DNA from: Lingula anatina
Lineage: Eukaryota; Brachiopoda; Lingulata; Lingulida; Lingulidae
Reading direction: 5' to 3'
DNA: 64,000 nucleotides
NCBI RefSeq assembly: GCF_001039355.2
Contig: NW_019775378.1
Span: 396,615 to 460,614 of the forward strand
Part shown: one piece after another, positions 25,709 through 36,653 of the stretch
How the letters are laid out: every line of letters begins with the position of its first letter
How positions within the stretch are numbered: position 1 is the first letter of the stretch
Translations under genes and position numbers: made by a program
Notes under the pieces: model-generated
What the model saw: the letters and a program-made list of their open reading frames with translations, nothing else
Databases searched by the model: none
What the model was told of the DNA's origin: nothing

Positions 25709-26977
25709 TCAGGAGCAGTCCACGGAGGGGCGCTGGATGCTTTTAACAGACGTTCGGTTGACGTGATTCCGGCCGAATGAATGCCGCGCCGATCCGTGAC
25801 GCCTTTTGCCACATCGCGTGTCCAAACCTAAGAGTTTTTTGAAAGAGTTTCTAAATTCTCTGTTGAAGTAAGCATAAATGATTGGGTTTAAGCAGCTATT
25901 AAAGTATCCGATCCAGAACAAAGTCGCCACCACCAGAGGTGGGGTGTCACAGTCACACATTGTGCTTATAACATACCAAGAGAAAAATGGCAGATAACAT
26001 AGGACAAACGCCCCCATTACTATTCCTAGTGTCTTTGCCGCTTTGTGTTCGCGCTTCATTCTCCGCCTGTCCCTTCCCGAATCACTCTCGCCATGCCGGG
26101 CAAAGGAACTGTTCCAGGCTTCTGAAGCCGTTCCGTTGACCTGCCCACCGCTGCTGTTACTGCCGTCGGTGCTGATGGAGCCCCGGGCGTAGTGGGTGGT
26201 TTGGGCGTGGATCTGCTTCTCCTGTCTCCGCGCCTCGCGGTACACCTTCAGGTAGGTGAACACCATGATGGAGCATGGTATCCAGAACGACACACACGAA
26301 GATATCACAGCATACACTTTGGTCACAATAAATGCACAAGTCTCTGGATGCCGCAGCATTTCTTTGTAGTTTTCGGGCGTGGTGTACCACTGAGAGTGGA
26401 TTGGGATGTAGGATATGGTCGCTGACGCACCCCAAGTTAACGTCAACATTATTGCAACTCGTGTTTTGGTCATACTAGATTCATAATGAAGAGGATGCAT
26501 AATGGCTATGAAACGATCCATGCTTATACAACACAAATGTAATATGGAAGCGGTCGAGAAAAGCACATCGTTTGCATTAAATATATCACATACAAGTCTG
26601 TCTTTAAATATCCACTTTCCTGCTAGCTCCTGTATGGCATTGAAAGGCATAACAAGGATAGCTACCAACAAGTCCGCAAATGCTAAGGAAACTATGAAAC
26701 AGTTCGTTATCACTCGTAATCTTCGAAATCGGATCACGCTCACAATTACAAGTATATTACCGCACACAGCTGCCAGCATGATCATCGCCATTGCGATTCC
26801 TTTGAAAATTAGAACAACTGCCGATTGTTCTTCTGGTTCGGTTGTGTTTCCTGTCTCATTGGTGGCATTGGGGTAAAAGCCACTTGTGGTAAAAGTATAC
26901 CTATCGCCAAATGAATCGTTGTCGAAGACGGGGAACTGCGCCAATCTACCGCTATCACCCATTGCAATGCGCTGCAT
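25709..26977 (-). CDS. rhodopsin-class biogenic amine GPCR, beta-octopamine-receptor-like
   Basis: A complete intronless coding frame of 422 residues starts at ATG 26977; a second in-frame ATG is at codon 6. The N-terminus has three N-glycosylation sites (N37, N40, N44). Seven helices are evident: GN in TM1; LAFAD in TM2; D137 (position 3.32, the amine anchor) in TM3; S226, S227 and S230 (5.42, 5.43, 5.46), which contact catechol/phenol hydroxyls in TM5; FF at 331-332 in TM6; W355 and Y358 in TM7 with NPIIY at 364-368. C130 and C214 can form the usual disulfide. Loop 3 is about 60-70 residues and rich in S, G and R. C389 is a likely palmitoylation site. The WYTT...HPETC loop, the SFWIP of TM5 and EHKAAKTLGIVMGAF resemble beta-octopamine receptors, which couple to Gs and raise cAMP. 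DRF replaces DRY and CYLP replaces CWLP. A D1-like or other amine ligand is not excluded. Confidence 0.9.
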   Translation of the reverse strand: MQRIAMGDSGRLAQFPVFDNDSFGDRYTFTTSGFYPNATNETGNTTEPEEQSAVVLIFKGIAMAMIMLAAVCGNILVIVSVIRFRRLRVITNCFIVSLAFADLLVAILVMPFNAIQELAGKWIFKDRLVCDIFNANDVLFSTASILHLCCISMDRFIAIMHPLHYESSMTKTRVAIMLTLTWGASATISYIPIHSQWYTTPENYKEMLRHPETCAFIVTKVYAVISSCVSFWIPCSIMVFTYLKVYREARRQEKQIHAQTTHYARGSISTDGSNSSGGQVNGTASEAWNSSFARHGESDSGRDRRRMKREHKAAKTLGIVMGAFVLCYLPFFSWYVISTMCDCDTPPLVVATLFWIGYFNSCLNPIIYAYFNREFRNSFKKLLGLDTRCGKRRHGSARHSFGRNHVNRTSVKSIQRPSVDCS

Positions 26978-27009
26978 ATGTTCTCAGTTGTAAAGTCCGG
27001 CTTATCTTG

Positions 27010-27024
27010 TCAAATCTTCACCAT
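27010..27024 (-). promoter_or_regulatory. short upstream ORF in the receptor 5' leader
   Basis: ATG at 27024 opens a four-codon frame ending in TGA at 27010, 32 nt before the receptor start codon. Short upstream frames often lower translation of the main frame, so this one could tune receptor output if the leader exon limit is right. Confidence 0.4.
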
Positions 27025-27060
27025 AACTTCACCGGCCGTTTCCACTAGACAGTTCCCCAA

Positions 27061-30000
27061 CTGAAAAAGAGACGCAGTGAGAAATCAATAAAATGGCAAT
27101 ATCTTACTTTCAGTGTGTCTTCTCTAATTGGACGTAGGTCTTCGAAAAGTCAACAATTTTTTCAAGTAATCATCGAAGTTCTTTCGTTCGTCAACACAAG
27201 ATTCGTCTCTTTTTATGCAGCTGTCATTTCGAAATCCGTTACAATTCTGAGAATCAACCTAGTTGAAGAATCAGCTCCAGAAAGAGTTGAACGCGCTCTC
27301 TGCCTGGTGGGTCAAACGGTAAGGCCCGACTGGGAGTGAAACCAAACGTCGCTATTGATCTGAGAAGCTGCTGACTGGAGGGGAGTTTCTGAGAGCAAAA
27401 CGTCACAAGTCTCCCTAAGCTTCTTACTGGACTGCTGACAGCGAGCAAACAATCCGCACTCGGCTGATCGCGAAGTGGGGAAGAACTATTATCAAAGATT
27501 TATGTTTGCCATAACCTTTCCCGATATTGCATGTGGTAATCTGCTTGTTGCCGTCTTTTACCGGGCAGATGGAATTATTCCGTGCATCGGTAATTAGACG
27601 ATTTTATCACCACACCTGAGTTCCTTTGTGTCGGTTTTAAACGACGCTTTTCCCATAAGTCAAGTAAGAAAAAATATTACCGGTCGAAAATACGGCACGC
27701 ATACCGGTGAGACGTAAACGTTTAATACACAGTGTGAAGATCACACGTGTAGCAAAACTTTAACTTTACGACTGCGACATCATTGCCACACTTAAGCCGG
27801 TGTGTAAGGGCTTTAAGCCGTTTGTAACGCTGCCCCTTAGTTTGATAAGTTACTTAACAACATCGGTGATAAGAATATTCTGTTGCGACCAGCCTGTCGA
27901 CGTTATTGGGCTGGTATCAGGTATGATATACGTATTTACCGAGGCAAGCTCGGATAAAAACGTACAATAGTGCCCAGCACAAATTGAGTACCTTCTCTCT
28001 CCGGGTTCAGCGTTGAAGAATGCAAGTGATAAATGACACCTAAGACCAGATAACAGTTGAAATAACTGGGATACTACGTAAAACACATTTTCGTTACTTT
28101 TTTCTATTTCTTAACGCACGATTCCCTGTATGTAATGAAAAGAACGAGTTTGCCCAGATATTGTCGTATTTGTCTGGGGATCACTTCCAAGCATAGCTAG
28201 CAAAAGCTAAGAAGTGTCAAGCAATAAAAGGGGATTAGTTACTTCCGTAAAGGAGTTATTGTCACCGACCTGCCTTTGCATACCTGTGTGCTCAGCTAAG
28301 GCTGGATGACACGTAGAGGAAAAGAGATATCTGTGAAATTATTAAACAAAAAAAAAAGGTTTTTTTTTTTTCATTTTGTTAATTTTATCTGGTTGTAATC
28401 CTAGGGCCAACCCAACGGCTGCGCAGCCATCCCAGATACTCCGTTGCTAACATTTACAAAAAAATCTCTGCGTCAGACCCTGCTATTAATAAAAACTTTT
28501 TGCGTCACATCAAAAAGAAGAGGGACAGCTTTTAATTTGCTTTATTAGAACCTTAACATATCCCATATGATTTGAAATAGCATCAACTCTAGCTCCTTTC
28601 ATCTTGAAATAATAATTTCCACTCGAGAAAGAAACTTGGACAGATCTACGCTCTAAAAGTGTCATTGGGCAGATTTACTTCACAGCAGAGACCTCCTAAA
28701 ATCATCAGATCTATTTAAGGATTCAATTTTAATTTACTGCACTTGTATCAGCCCTTAGTTACCTCGGTGTAATATTTTTTAACGCTGAAAGTTTTAAGTG
28801 AAATATTACTTTTTACAGCTTCAACTTTCCACCACTGGCAAAAATTTACGACCTTATATAAAATCCAGTGTGTATTTCTGGGGTCAATTTATGAGTGCAT
28901 AGTCCCAAATCTCAAACACATACGCTTTTCATTTTTGGTTATTCATTTTTTCGTGAATTACTGGGACAGGCCAAAAATTTAAGACTAATAGAACATCTCA
29001 CCGTAAAACCCTAGTGTTCCTGTATGTTATACCCACACATGCCCCGCCGTGTAATGTTGACTTCCCATGCCAATACCTTATATCACCTACGATAATGTTT
29101 ATATTTTATTTCAAGCACCAACAGTCACGGAAATAACTTATCGCTGTTGGCCAAAGCAATTAAGATACCAGCATGTTTACAAACAAGATTGTAGGGCTAT
29201 AAATCTAGGGAGAATTGGGGCGTGTGTAGATATTTTTTTCTGACTCAAATTGCATTAGATGCTCTTTTAAGGGACGAATCACTGCATTAAAACTCAACAA
29301 ATACATATGAAATAATAATTTTTTTGGGAGGGGGTGATAAGCTGGGCGACATCGGTTTTACGTAAATTGCCTTATCTTGTCGATGAAATAGTAAATATAA
29401 AGCGACAAAAAATGTATCCATAAAAAGTATTATCATAAACATACATATACCGACAGATAATTCAAAATATTTGATAAAACATCCGCCATAAAGGTTCGCA
29501 TACAGAAACGTCGATAAATCAGAAAACTCGATATAACAAACAACTGGCCTCGTCAATAACCTTTGATTCTGGCGTTACTGAAACCACTGCGTGTAAACTG
29601 GACTTGATCTGGTCTCGCATGCTGGCAACTATTGAGACTGCGATCGATCAACGGGTTCCCAACAAATGGCCTGTCTACTTTTTCACTCGTATTTCACAAG
29701 GCAATAGATGATTTTATTGCAAGGACTGTATAATACCTCTTAATTTACAACATCAATACAAAGGAAATAAAGTTGAATAGTATTTTTGTATCAAGATAAT
29801 GTCAATTCCACAACGCAATCACGGTTTGGTTGCTGAAGTATTTAATTGAATAAGCGATTTTTGCCAATAAAAAATACTGCGTAATAACATTCCTATTTGA
29901 TTACGCTTATTGGATCTCTACTCAGTCTGTTATTGTAACTAGGTATGGTTGCTAAATCACTATTTGTCAAAAGGTCTTTTGAGAGACGGAACATCTAGAA

Positions 30001-30121
30001 AGTTTGGGTTGTGTTAGGTGTGAATTAAATAAAAGTACAGACGAGAGACCAATGACATCGTTTATTCGAGAACACGGGAACTTGAACGTAACTCACATAT
30101 CAGTGACAATCGATATGTAGT

Positions 30122-30163
<42 letters not shown>

Positions 30164-30939
30164 TAATGCGCAGTCGTACTACTCGTACTAGCACACATTC
30201 TTCCTCGCTCGCGAAAGCGCTCACATGCGCGCACCAAAAATTCTTCCGCTTAATTGCTCAAATCACTTAAACGATAAACGTTAAACCCAGTCCGCCAATA
30301 CAACTGTGATGCCTTTCGCCTTAATTAAACCAGTAGGACTAAGTTCACATTGGAGATGCATGGTTCGACCCTTTTCGGTGCGACTCATAGGCACCAAAGG
30401 TACCAGTAGCCCCTTCTTTTCACACTCATTGGCTTGCCCACCGCTGGGCATGGAGCGTGACTTCTATCTGGGAACTCAGTGACTACCACAGGCGAATCCA
30501 AGTTTCTGAGAGATAGAAGTTCGAAAAAAGCAACATTTTGCAACCTGAAATATCTCTTGCAGACTTTATGATATGTATCAGATATTCGCAATGTTCAGTG
30601 CCAATGGATGACTATTGATAACACCGTGGATGCATGGAGATATACAGTAATACAGTATATTGTTCCCTATATCTGTTTCAGACATCAAATGCTATTTGTA
30701 TTTACTTCTCATATAAAACGTATGGCGTTCGAATTTTATCTGATCTCCAAGGTTGGAAAAACAAATGTAGTACATGTACATAACTGAAAACATTGCATAA
30801 TTTTTATATTCTCAAATGGATCAACTACCCATCTTATTCTTGCCAATGTTATATATCAGAAAATACACAATAATGAGTGTATCACCAAGTCACCAAGTGT
30901 TTTGGGGAAACTGTCAAACATCATACATGTAGACTTATA
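27061..30939. other. upstream region of the receptor, no other gene seen
   Basis: Probably holds the 5' UTR intron(s), upstream exon(s) and promoter of the receptor gene, none located securely. It contains A/T runs near 28349-28371 and a (CT)n run at 30130-30161. Confidence 0.45.
30130..30161. repeat. (CT)n microsatellite
   Basis: About 16 uninterrupted CT/TC units. Confidence 0.95.
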
Positions 30940-31233
30940 AGGGGCCATTCAGAATTGATGATCCGAGTACTTACTGAACCGACGAGTAAATATGGCCGAC
31001 TACACTTCAAAAGCGTTGCCGCTAATTCCCGATGGTCTCCCCGCCTCCACACGCGCCATTAAACGGATTAAATCGTGGCTCCGAGGTTTAAATGCTAGGT
31101 CCCTGCAGCGACGGCGCGTGTGGAGGTGGGGAGACCATCATGGAATTAGCGGCATCGCTTTTTTCAAGTGGGGTCGGCCATATTTAGTCGGCGGATCAGT
31201 TAGTACTCGGATCATATATTCTGAATGGCCCCT
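30940..31233. mobile_element. foldback MITE with about 130-bp arms
   Basis: A 294-bp near-palindrome flanked by TA at 30938-30939 and 31234-31235. Each end starts AGGGGCCATTCAGAAT. The arms remain complementary through GATCCGAGTACT, AAATATGGCCGAC, GCCGCTAATTCC and GATGGTCTCCCC.CCTCCACACGCGCC, leaving a loop of about 45 bases. The arms are GC-richer than the surroundings. The 125-codon frame across it on the + strand is a by-product of the palindrome. TA flanks suggest a Tc1/mariner-type non-autonomous element. Confidence 0.85.
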
Positions 31234-31564
31234 TAGACAAAGTTTGAGACCAAGAAAACTTATCCAAACTGGCAGTGTGCCCTCGTGTCTGCGTGTCTCA
31301 TATGATTATGTCTGGTTGCATACGTCATTTTCTGAGCTCCAACAAAAAGTTGTGTTTTTTATCCTGTAATCGATCACTGTCTTCTTAAATCACTCGAGTG
31401 ATACACGTACAACATGATATAATTGCTCTAATAACGTCTTTACGTGACTCAGAATGTGCTGGGGTTGTCTCATTACTCATGTTACAGGTAACAGATTTTC
31501 CTGTCCGCAGTGTTAGCAGTGAATGTGGTGCTGATGCACAAGTCAAACATCAGCTGTTCTATAA

Positions 31565-31661
31565 ATAATAATAATAATAATTATTATTATTATTATTATT
31601 ATTATTATTGTTATTATTATTATTATTATTGTTATTGTTATTATTATTATTATTATTATAT
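31565..31661. repeat. (AAT)n/(ATT)n microsatellite, self-complementary
   Basis: Five or more AAT units pass directly into a long ATT run with a few GTT interruptions, so the left end can pair with the right. Confidence 0.9.
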
Positions 31662-32051
31662 AAACGCCCTCCTAAAGTCAACGCGTTTGAATGTTACAAT
31701 AAATATGATATGGAAGTAATGTCAATGACCGTAATGTAACCTTTCTTCCACCTTTGTCATATAATTCTCACTAAATATATTAGCTAACAATGGGTTACTT
31801 TTCAAAGTCCGTGTGACTTTGAAGCAATTAGACGCGCCGAAGTGACAAACAGCAATGGATTACCGCAGTACGATTACATATCACTTGTAGACATTCTTTG
31901 ATCTTGTGCGTCTTCTTGTGACAACGCCTAGTTTCATATTCAAAGTCGATTCTGTTTTCTAGAAGCTCGAATGTAGTTTAAAGCGATTGAATATCAAAGC
32001 ATGCGTGAAGTTACTCGTAGATTACGTATGGCGCCCCCATTGTTTATTTTG

Positions 32052-32070
32052 ATATATATATATATATATA
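32052..32070. repeat. (TA)n microsatellite
   Basis: About nine to ten uninterrupted AT units. Confidence 0.9.
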
Positions 32071-35000
32071 AGAACCAGCAATATATTTGCAAGTATACAT
32101 GCACCCTATACTGCAACATTAATCTATCTGTTTCGTTTCTAGACTACAACGCGTGATATTCGAACACAAAAATCCATCTCCGTGATTGCTGGCAACTGTG
32201 AAGGGCAATTTGTGATTGGTAAAATATTAGTTGTGACAATAAAAGCAACAAACAACAAACGATGTCCGACGAATTGATACTATACCCCATTGAGCTGGTT
32301 TTCGGTCAAAAGTTCATGAAATCCTTCTTAGAGCGTTAACAAAGAAAAATGAAAATTGAATTACCGTGGTCATCAAAGACAGCAATAAGAATATGAGTAT
32401 TTCAAATTTTAGCAAAGATTGAATCTAATGGATCACGCCACTGTATATTCCCCTTTGGAAGATCAGCCCAAGGTCGTTATACAGACAAAGAGGTGAAATG
32501 AGGTGGATTGAGCATCGCTGAGTTTCAATTAAGACTTCGATGCTTACCATGGGTTACTTTTAAATAAGGGGTACATGGCACGGCCCTTAAACTAATGTCT
32601 TGACAAGTCTGAGAATGACAACATGTTACAATAATTATGTTCAAAGTGTTCGCGAAAAAGACAAAATGACATCAGGAGGAATACCTTATATAGCCCATAC
32701 TTTTTATTTTTATTCATGTCAAACAAAGAGTAAGAAACTAGAGAGTTTAACATAGCAATAGATATAAAAACAATAAAAATCACTTCAAGGTTATCGCATA
32801 TGGCAAAAATATCGAGTTTAATGACCTTCGGTCTGAGGTGTCTGTACATTATAAATAGGCCCACCTACTCGGACCAGTTGTTAATAGCTCAACTCAGCAG
32901 GGATAAATAGAAAAACGTTTAAAAACAATTTTGAAAGCATGCAAATATACGTTATGGTAAAAGACGGTATCTTACCAAGTATGAACGAACTTTGCGTCAA
33001 GTACAGCTGCTTTTTCCTTTTCCTTTTGCACGCAAAGCAGCGCTTCCACCCTACAGCAGAGCTCACTGAAATGTCGCGTAGGAAATTGTACAACTCAATC
33101 ACTGCTGTTTGTCGATAACCCGGAATGAACAAAGGAAGATATCTAAATAATCAACCAAGTGGATAAATATTAAGACTCACGCGTGTTCTGTACCTTATCT
33201 TGCGGAGAGAGATATCATAAGACATAAATTCATGAGAAAAGATTTATATTTTGTTAGCATTAAATGACAAAATATGGTACTATTGAATACTTAGTTAACT
33301 GTATAACCAAGTTGTTTCGAGGGGCCTTGGTTAACAATGTAAAGTTGTGAAAACGTTGGACATGAGACAAGCCTCCTTTTTGGTGGAGGCTGAAAATGAC
33401 ATTTATAAAATTATACCAAACGTTTATCTCGAATATGCGTTTATTTTCAATTCCGGTTCTTATTTCAATTATTTTAATATTCCATTTTATTTCTATTCTC
33501 ATTTTTAGTATACGGGAAGTGTGAACTACGTATTTGTCTTTAAGGTGAAAAATATTTTCACAACCCGTTTCATGGAGTATTTTGTCCCAGAGGCCATGCT
33601 TTACCTTTCACGTGCGCAATGGTGGACCAAGAGAGCTATTTGCGACCGTTTTTTAAGAGGTAATTAGACACTTTTTCAAATCTCACAAGTTGAGGAGCAG
33701 AGGTACTAGTAAATATCCCAAAAGTAATATTACATCGTACATATTTTTCATGCTCATCATATCCAATTCCACCCATACTTAACTATACATTTAATTCTGA
33801 ATGGTTTTTATCTGGACTCGGTTGTATTTTATAGATAAGTAAGGAAAGGAGCGCCGGAAGAGCGCTGTTAGCTACTGAGTCATCCTCCAAGAAGACTTAT
33901 TTTTATTGTAATGACAAAAATTCTAAAGCATTTTCAAAAAACATTCCCAAAGCAAAGATTGTGGTCCGTGGCCTTGACCTACATTTACTTACGTAAGCGG
34001 TTCCTTTGCTCATGTTTCTCATCGAACAAGTTGTCGACTGCAAATGTTGATTCACTATATATGGCAGCAAGTGAGACACTCAATGTCAACAGTTATGAGT
34101 GATCCCATTAAACTGCATTCTTTACGGTGTGACATAAGAAAACCCTTCCTCCCAGATGTTTATGTATGAATACGACACAATAAAGTAGAACGGAGATTTT
34201 CTTCATTAGTAGATATAAAAGTTCAACTATGTTCTCATTTTCCCTAATCTTATTTTGGATTAACAGCTGAACTCTTCTTCGGATATTCTCTCGAGGCCTT
34301 TTTACAAAAATGTCGTTAAGCGCGGATATCTGATGGGTCGACCGAGCTCACTTCTTAAAAACAGAACGATGGATTCAGCATCTGTTTTACTATGGAGAGA
34401 AATAATATATACTAAATGTGTTCAAAATGCACTTTACTTTTAATATGTACAGGGAAGGGGGGGATTTGGACCACAACACGTTCTTGATACTCTCTTTCCA
34501 CCAATGGAATATTTTATTAAAAATGTGCAATGCGTTCGTTCGTTTATGAAGAGTGTTGGTACTGGTACTATTCACGGGCTATCATGTAGCTGCGCAGTGA
34601 TCGTATCTTGATTCTGGCATAAAAAATGCTTCCGATTCCATACGAACGATTTAAAGTTTTTGTTTTAGCTCTTGTGTTCGAACGTTGTCCGTCCAAAAAC
34701 GCACTAATAAGCGAAATTGTCATTTCCAACCCTTGATAGATATTTGCCATTTATCATCAAAATAGTATTATGTTTAAGGTATGGTAGGAAGTCCAGTTAA
34801 AACCAGATGATAGCCGATTCTCTAAATTTTGTACATAGCCTGATGGTTATTATCTTTTACCATCAGCTATGCTGGAAATCGGATACCGCTGTATGGGGCT
34901 GATTAAAACGATCATATTAGAATCTTATTTTGACCGACATCTTGATTAATTTTGTCATTGTTACAATATAATGGGTATGTGTAGATGCGTATGTGCATCA

Positions 35001-35154
35001 ACGATGTGAACTCTTACCACAAGCAGAGATAAGCAATAAATGATACATATATGTGTCGACATCGAGAAAAGGACATTTCTGTAGTGGGCTACACTAACCC
35101 ACAACGAAGAGACTGGTGTAACCTACACCGTTATGACTCCCCAGCAAAGCAAAC

Positions 35155-35247
35155 ACAGAACGTTTTATAAAGTTACCATAATATAACGTTATCATAACGT
35201 TTCTTTTGGTAATTTTTATGTTATGGTAACGTTCTAATAACGTCCTG
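35155..35247. repeat. AACGTT-rich self-complementary patch
   Basis: AACGTT or ATAACGT recurs five times or more, and TTACCATAATATAACG on the left is matched in inverted form by TTATGTTATGGTAACG on the right. It may be the remnant of a small inverted-repeat element, but the ends are not clear. Confidence 0.35.
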
Positions 35248-36436
35248 AGTTCGCTGTATAAATACGTTCAGCAAACTGTATTCTAGGTAAAATACTAAAC
35301 ATCGAGTTAATATCTTTTAGAAACTTTCCATTTTCTTAATCATATTATGCCAAAGACTTACAGTATGCAGTGAAAAAAAGGCTATTGATTAATAGTGAGA
35401 CAGACGGAAGGGTGTATGTAAAAACACGGCTGGGACATAAGCACTTACGTACAGGGCACATGTAAATATTAGATTACAATTAGCTGTGTGAGCCGCGGTC
35501 TTCCGGTATTGATCGGTCAAAAGTTTATTTAGGTGTACCTGACCGGTGGTCAAAGTGTGTGGAATATCCCTTCCAGGACCGGAGATTAAGCATACATGTA
35601 AGGAAAGTTCTATGAAACGCAAACCATATTTGTATTATTGATCTTATTTTCATGTTTCATGGAGGTACGCTTTATAGAGAACCGCGGCCCGAAATGACAT
35701 GTTGCGACTTTATTGGAGACCGTATTGAGCCAAGTTCAGATACATGCTGCAAAAGTGAATAAACTTTTAATCTGAAAAAACGCAAAGTACAGTTTTTTTC
35801 AAGGAACTATGATTTACGCTTTTTTATTAGTGGAAACTTCCTTGTCACGTCATGATAAGTCATGGAATTGAAATGTTAAACAGTTGTTTGGAATCAATAT
35901 CATGCAACTGTTGACTTTAGCTTAGGTTTGCAAAACAACATGCTGACTGAAAGCGAAAGTCATAAACTGTTAAACTGTCTTATAAGTGTTAAAAGTCTAG
36001 ATTGGTGTCTGATTGATGACACCTGGTAAAAGTGCAGGCTAGACACATAGGCCATTTGTGGGTAAACTTTTACAAAACTGCAACAGAATTTATTTTTATA
36101 AATAAATTCCCTGAAGCATCATACTAAAAGTCACACAAAATCGCTAAATGGGAAACATGAAAAATCCAAAATGGCCGACATTTTCCTTAGAAATGTAAAC
36201 TTTAGCAAAGATGAGCCTTATTCATACTACTTTAGCCCAATTATGCACTAGAAATTTGTCTCTAAATGTATCCCTTAACTATTTCGAATCATACTGCTAT
36301 ACTATCAAAAATCTAAAATGGCCGTCAACAATGTGTTCATTATGCACTTAGACTAAAGGTATAGGAATCAATTAACTCAGTTACCCAAAACGTTACAAGT
36401 CAGGGGTTAAATCTCTAGAGCTTTGTGGTAGTGCAT

Positions 36437-36653
36437 AACTACCGTACATATTAATATGTATTTAGGATATAAAATGGATACGGAGGTGTATGACATACTT
36501 ATTCATCTATCTATTTGTTAGTTAATCTATTCAATTTGATAACTACCGTATATGTGTTAAGGGTATAAGGTACATACAGGGGTGTATAATAAAATTACCT
36601 TTGTCATACTTATTCACCTATCTACAAATTAGTTAATCTACTCAATTTGCTAC
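36437..36653. repeat. two-copy tandem repeat, about 104-112 bp unit
   Basis: Units starting AACTACCGTA begin at 36437 and 36541. Each ends in a shared block around CATACTTATTCA.CTATCTA followed by AGTTAATCTA.TCAATTTG. The copies differ by substitutions and a small indel in the middle. Confidence 0.75.

Larger units (their letters stand above)
25657..27060 (-). other. exon carrying the amine receptor, with flanking splice signals
   Basis: On the minus strand a strong acceptor (TCTCTTTTTCAG) ends at 27061, and a donor CCG|GTAAGT begins at 25656, 52 nt after the stop codon. The whole coding region therefore appears to sit in one exon, with an intron in the 5' UTR and possibly another in the 3' UTR. 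A possible upstream 5' UTR exon ends at 27428 before GTAAGA. These limits are read from consensus sites only. Confidence 0.5.

Noticed and set aside
26157-26876. Frames of 77-124 codons on both strands inside the receptor gene
   Set aside because: Shadows of the GPCR coding sequence in other frames.
30992-31369. 125-codon frame on the + strand
   Set aside because: It runs through the foldback element at 30940-31233; the inverted arms produce it and it has no protein features.
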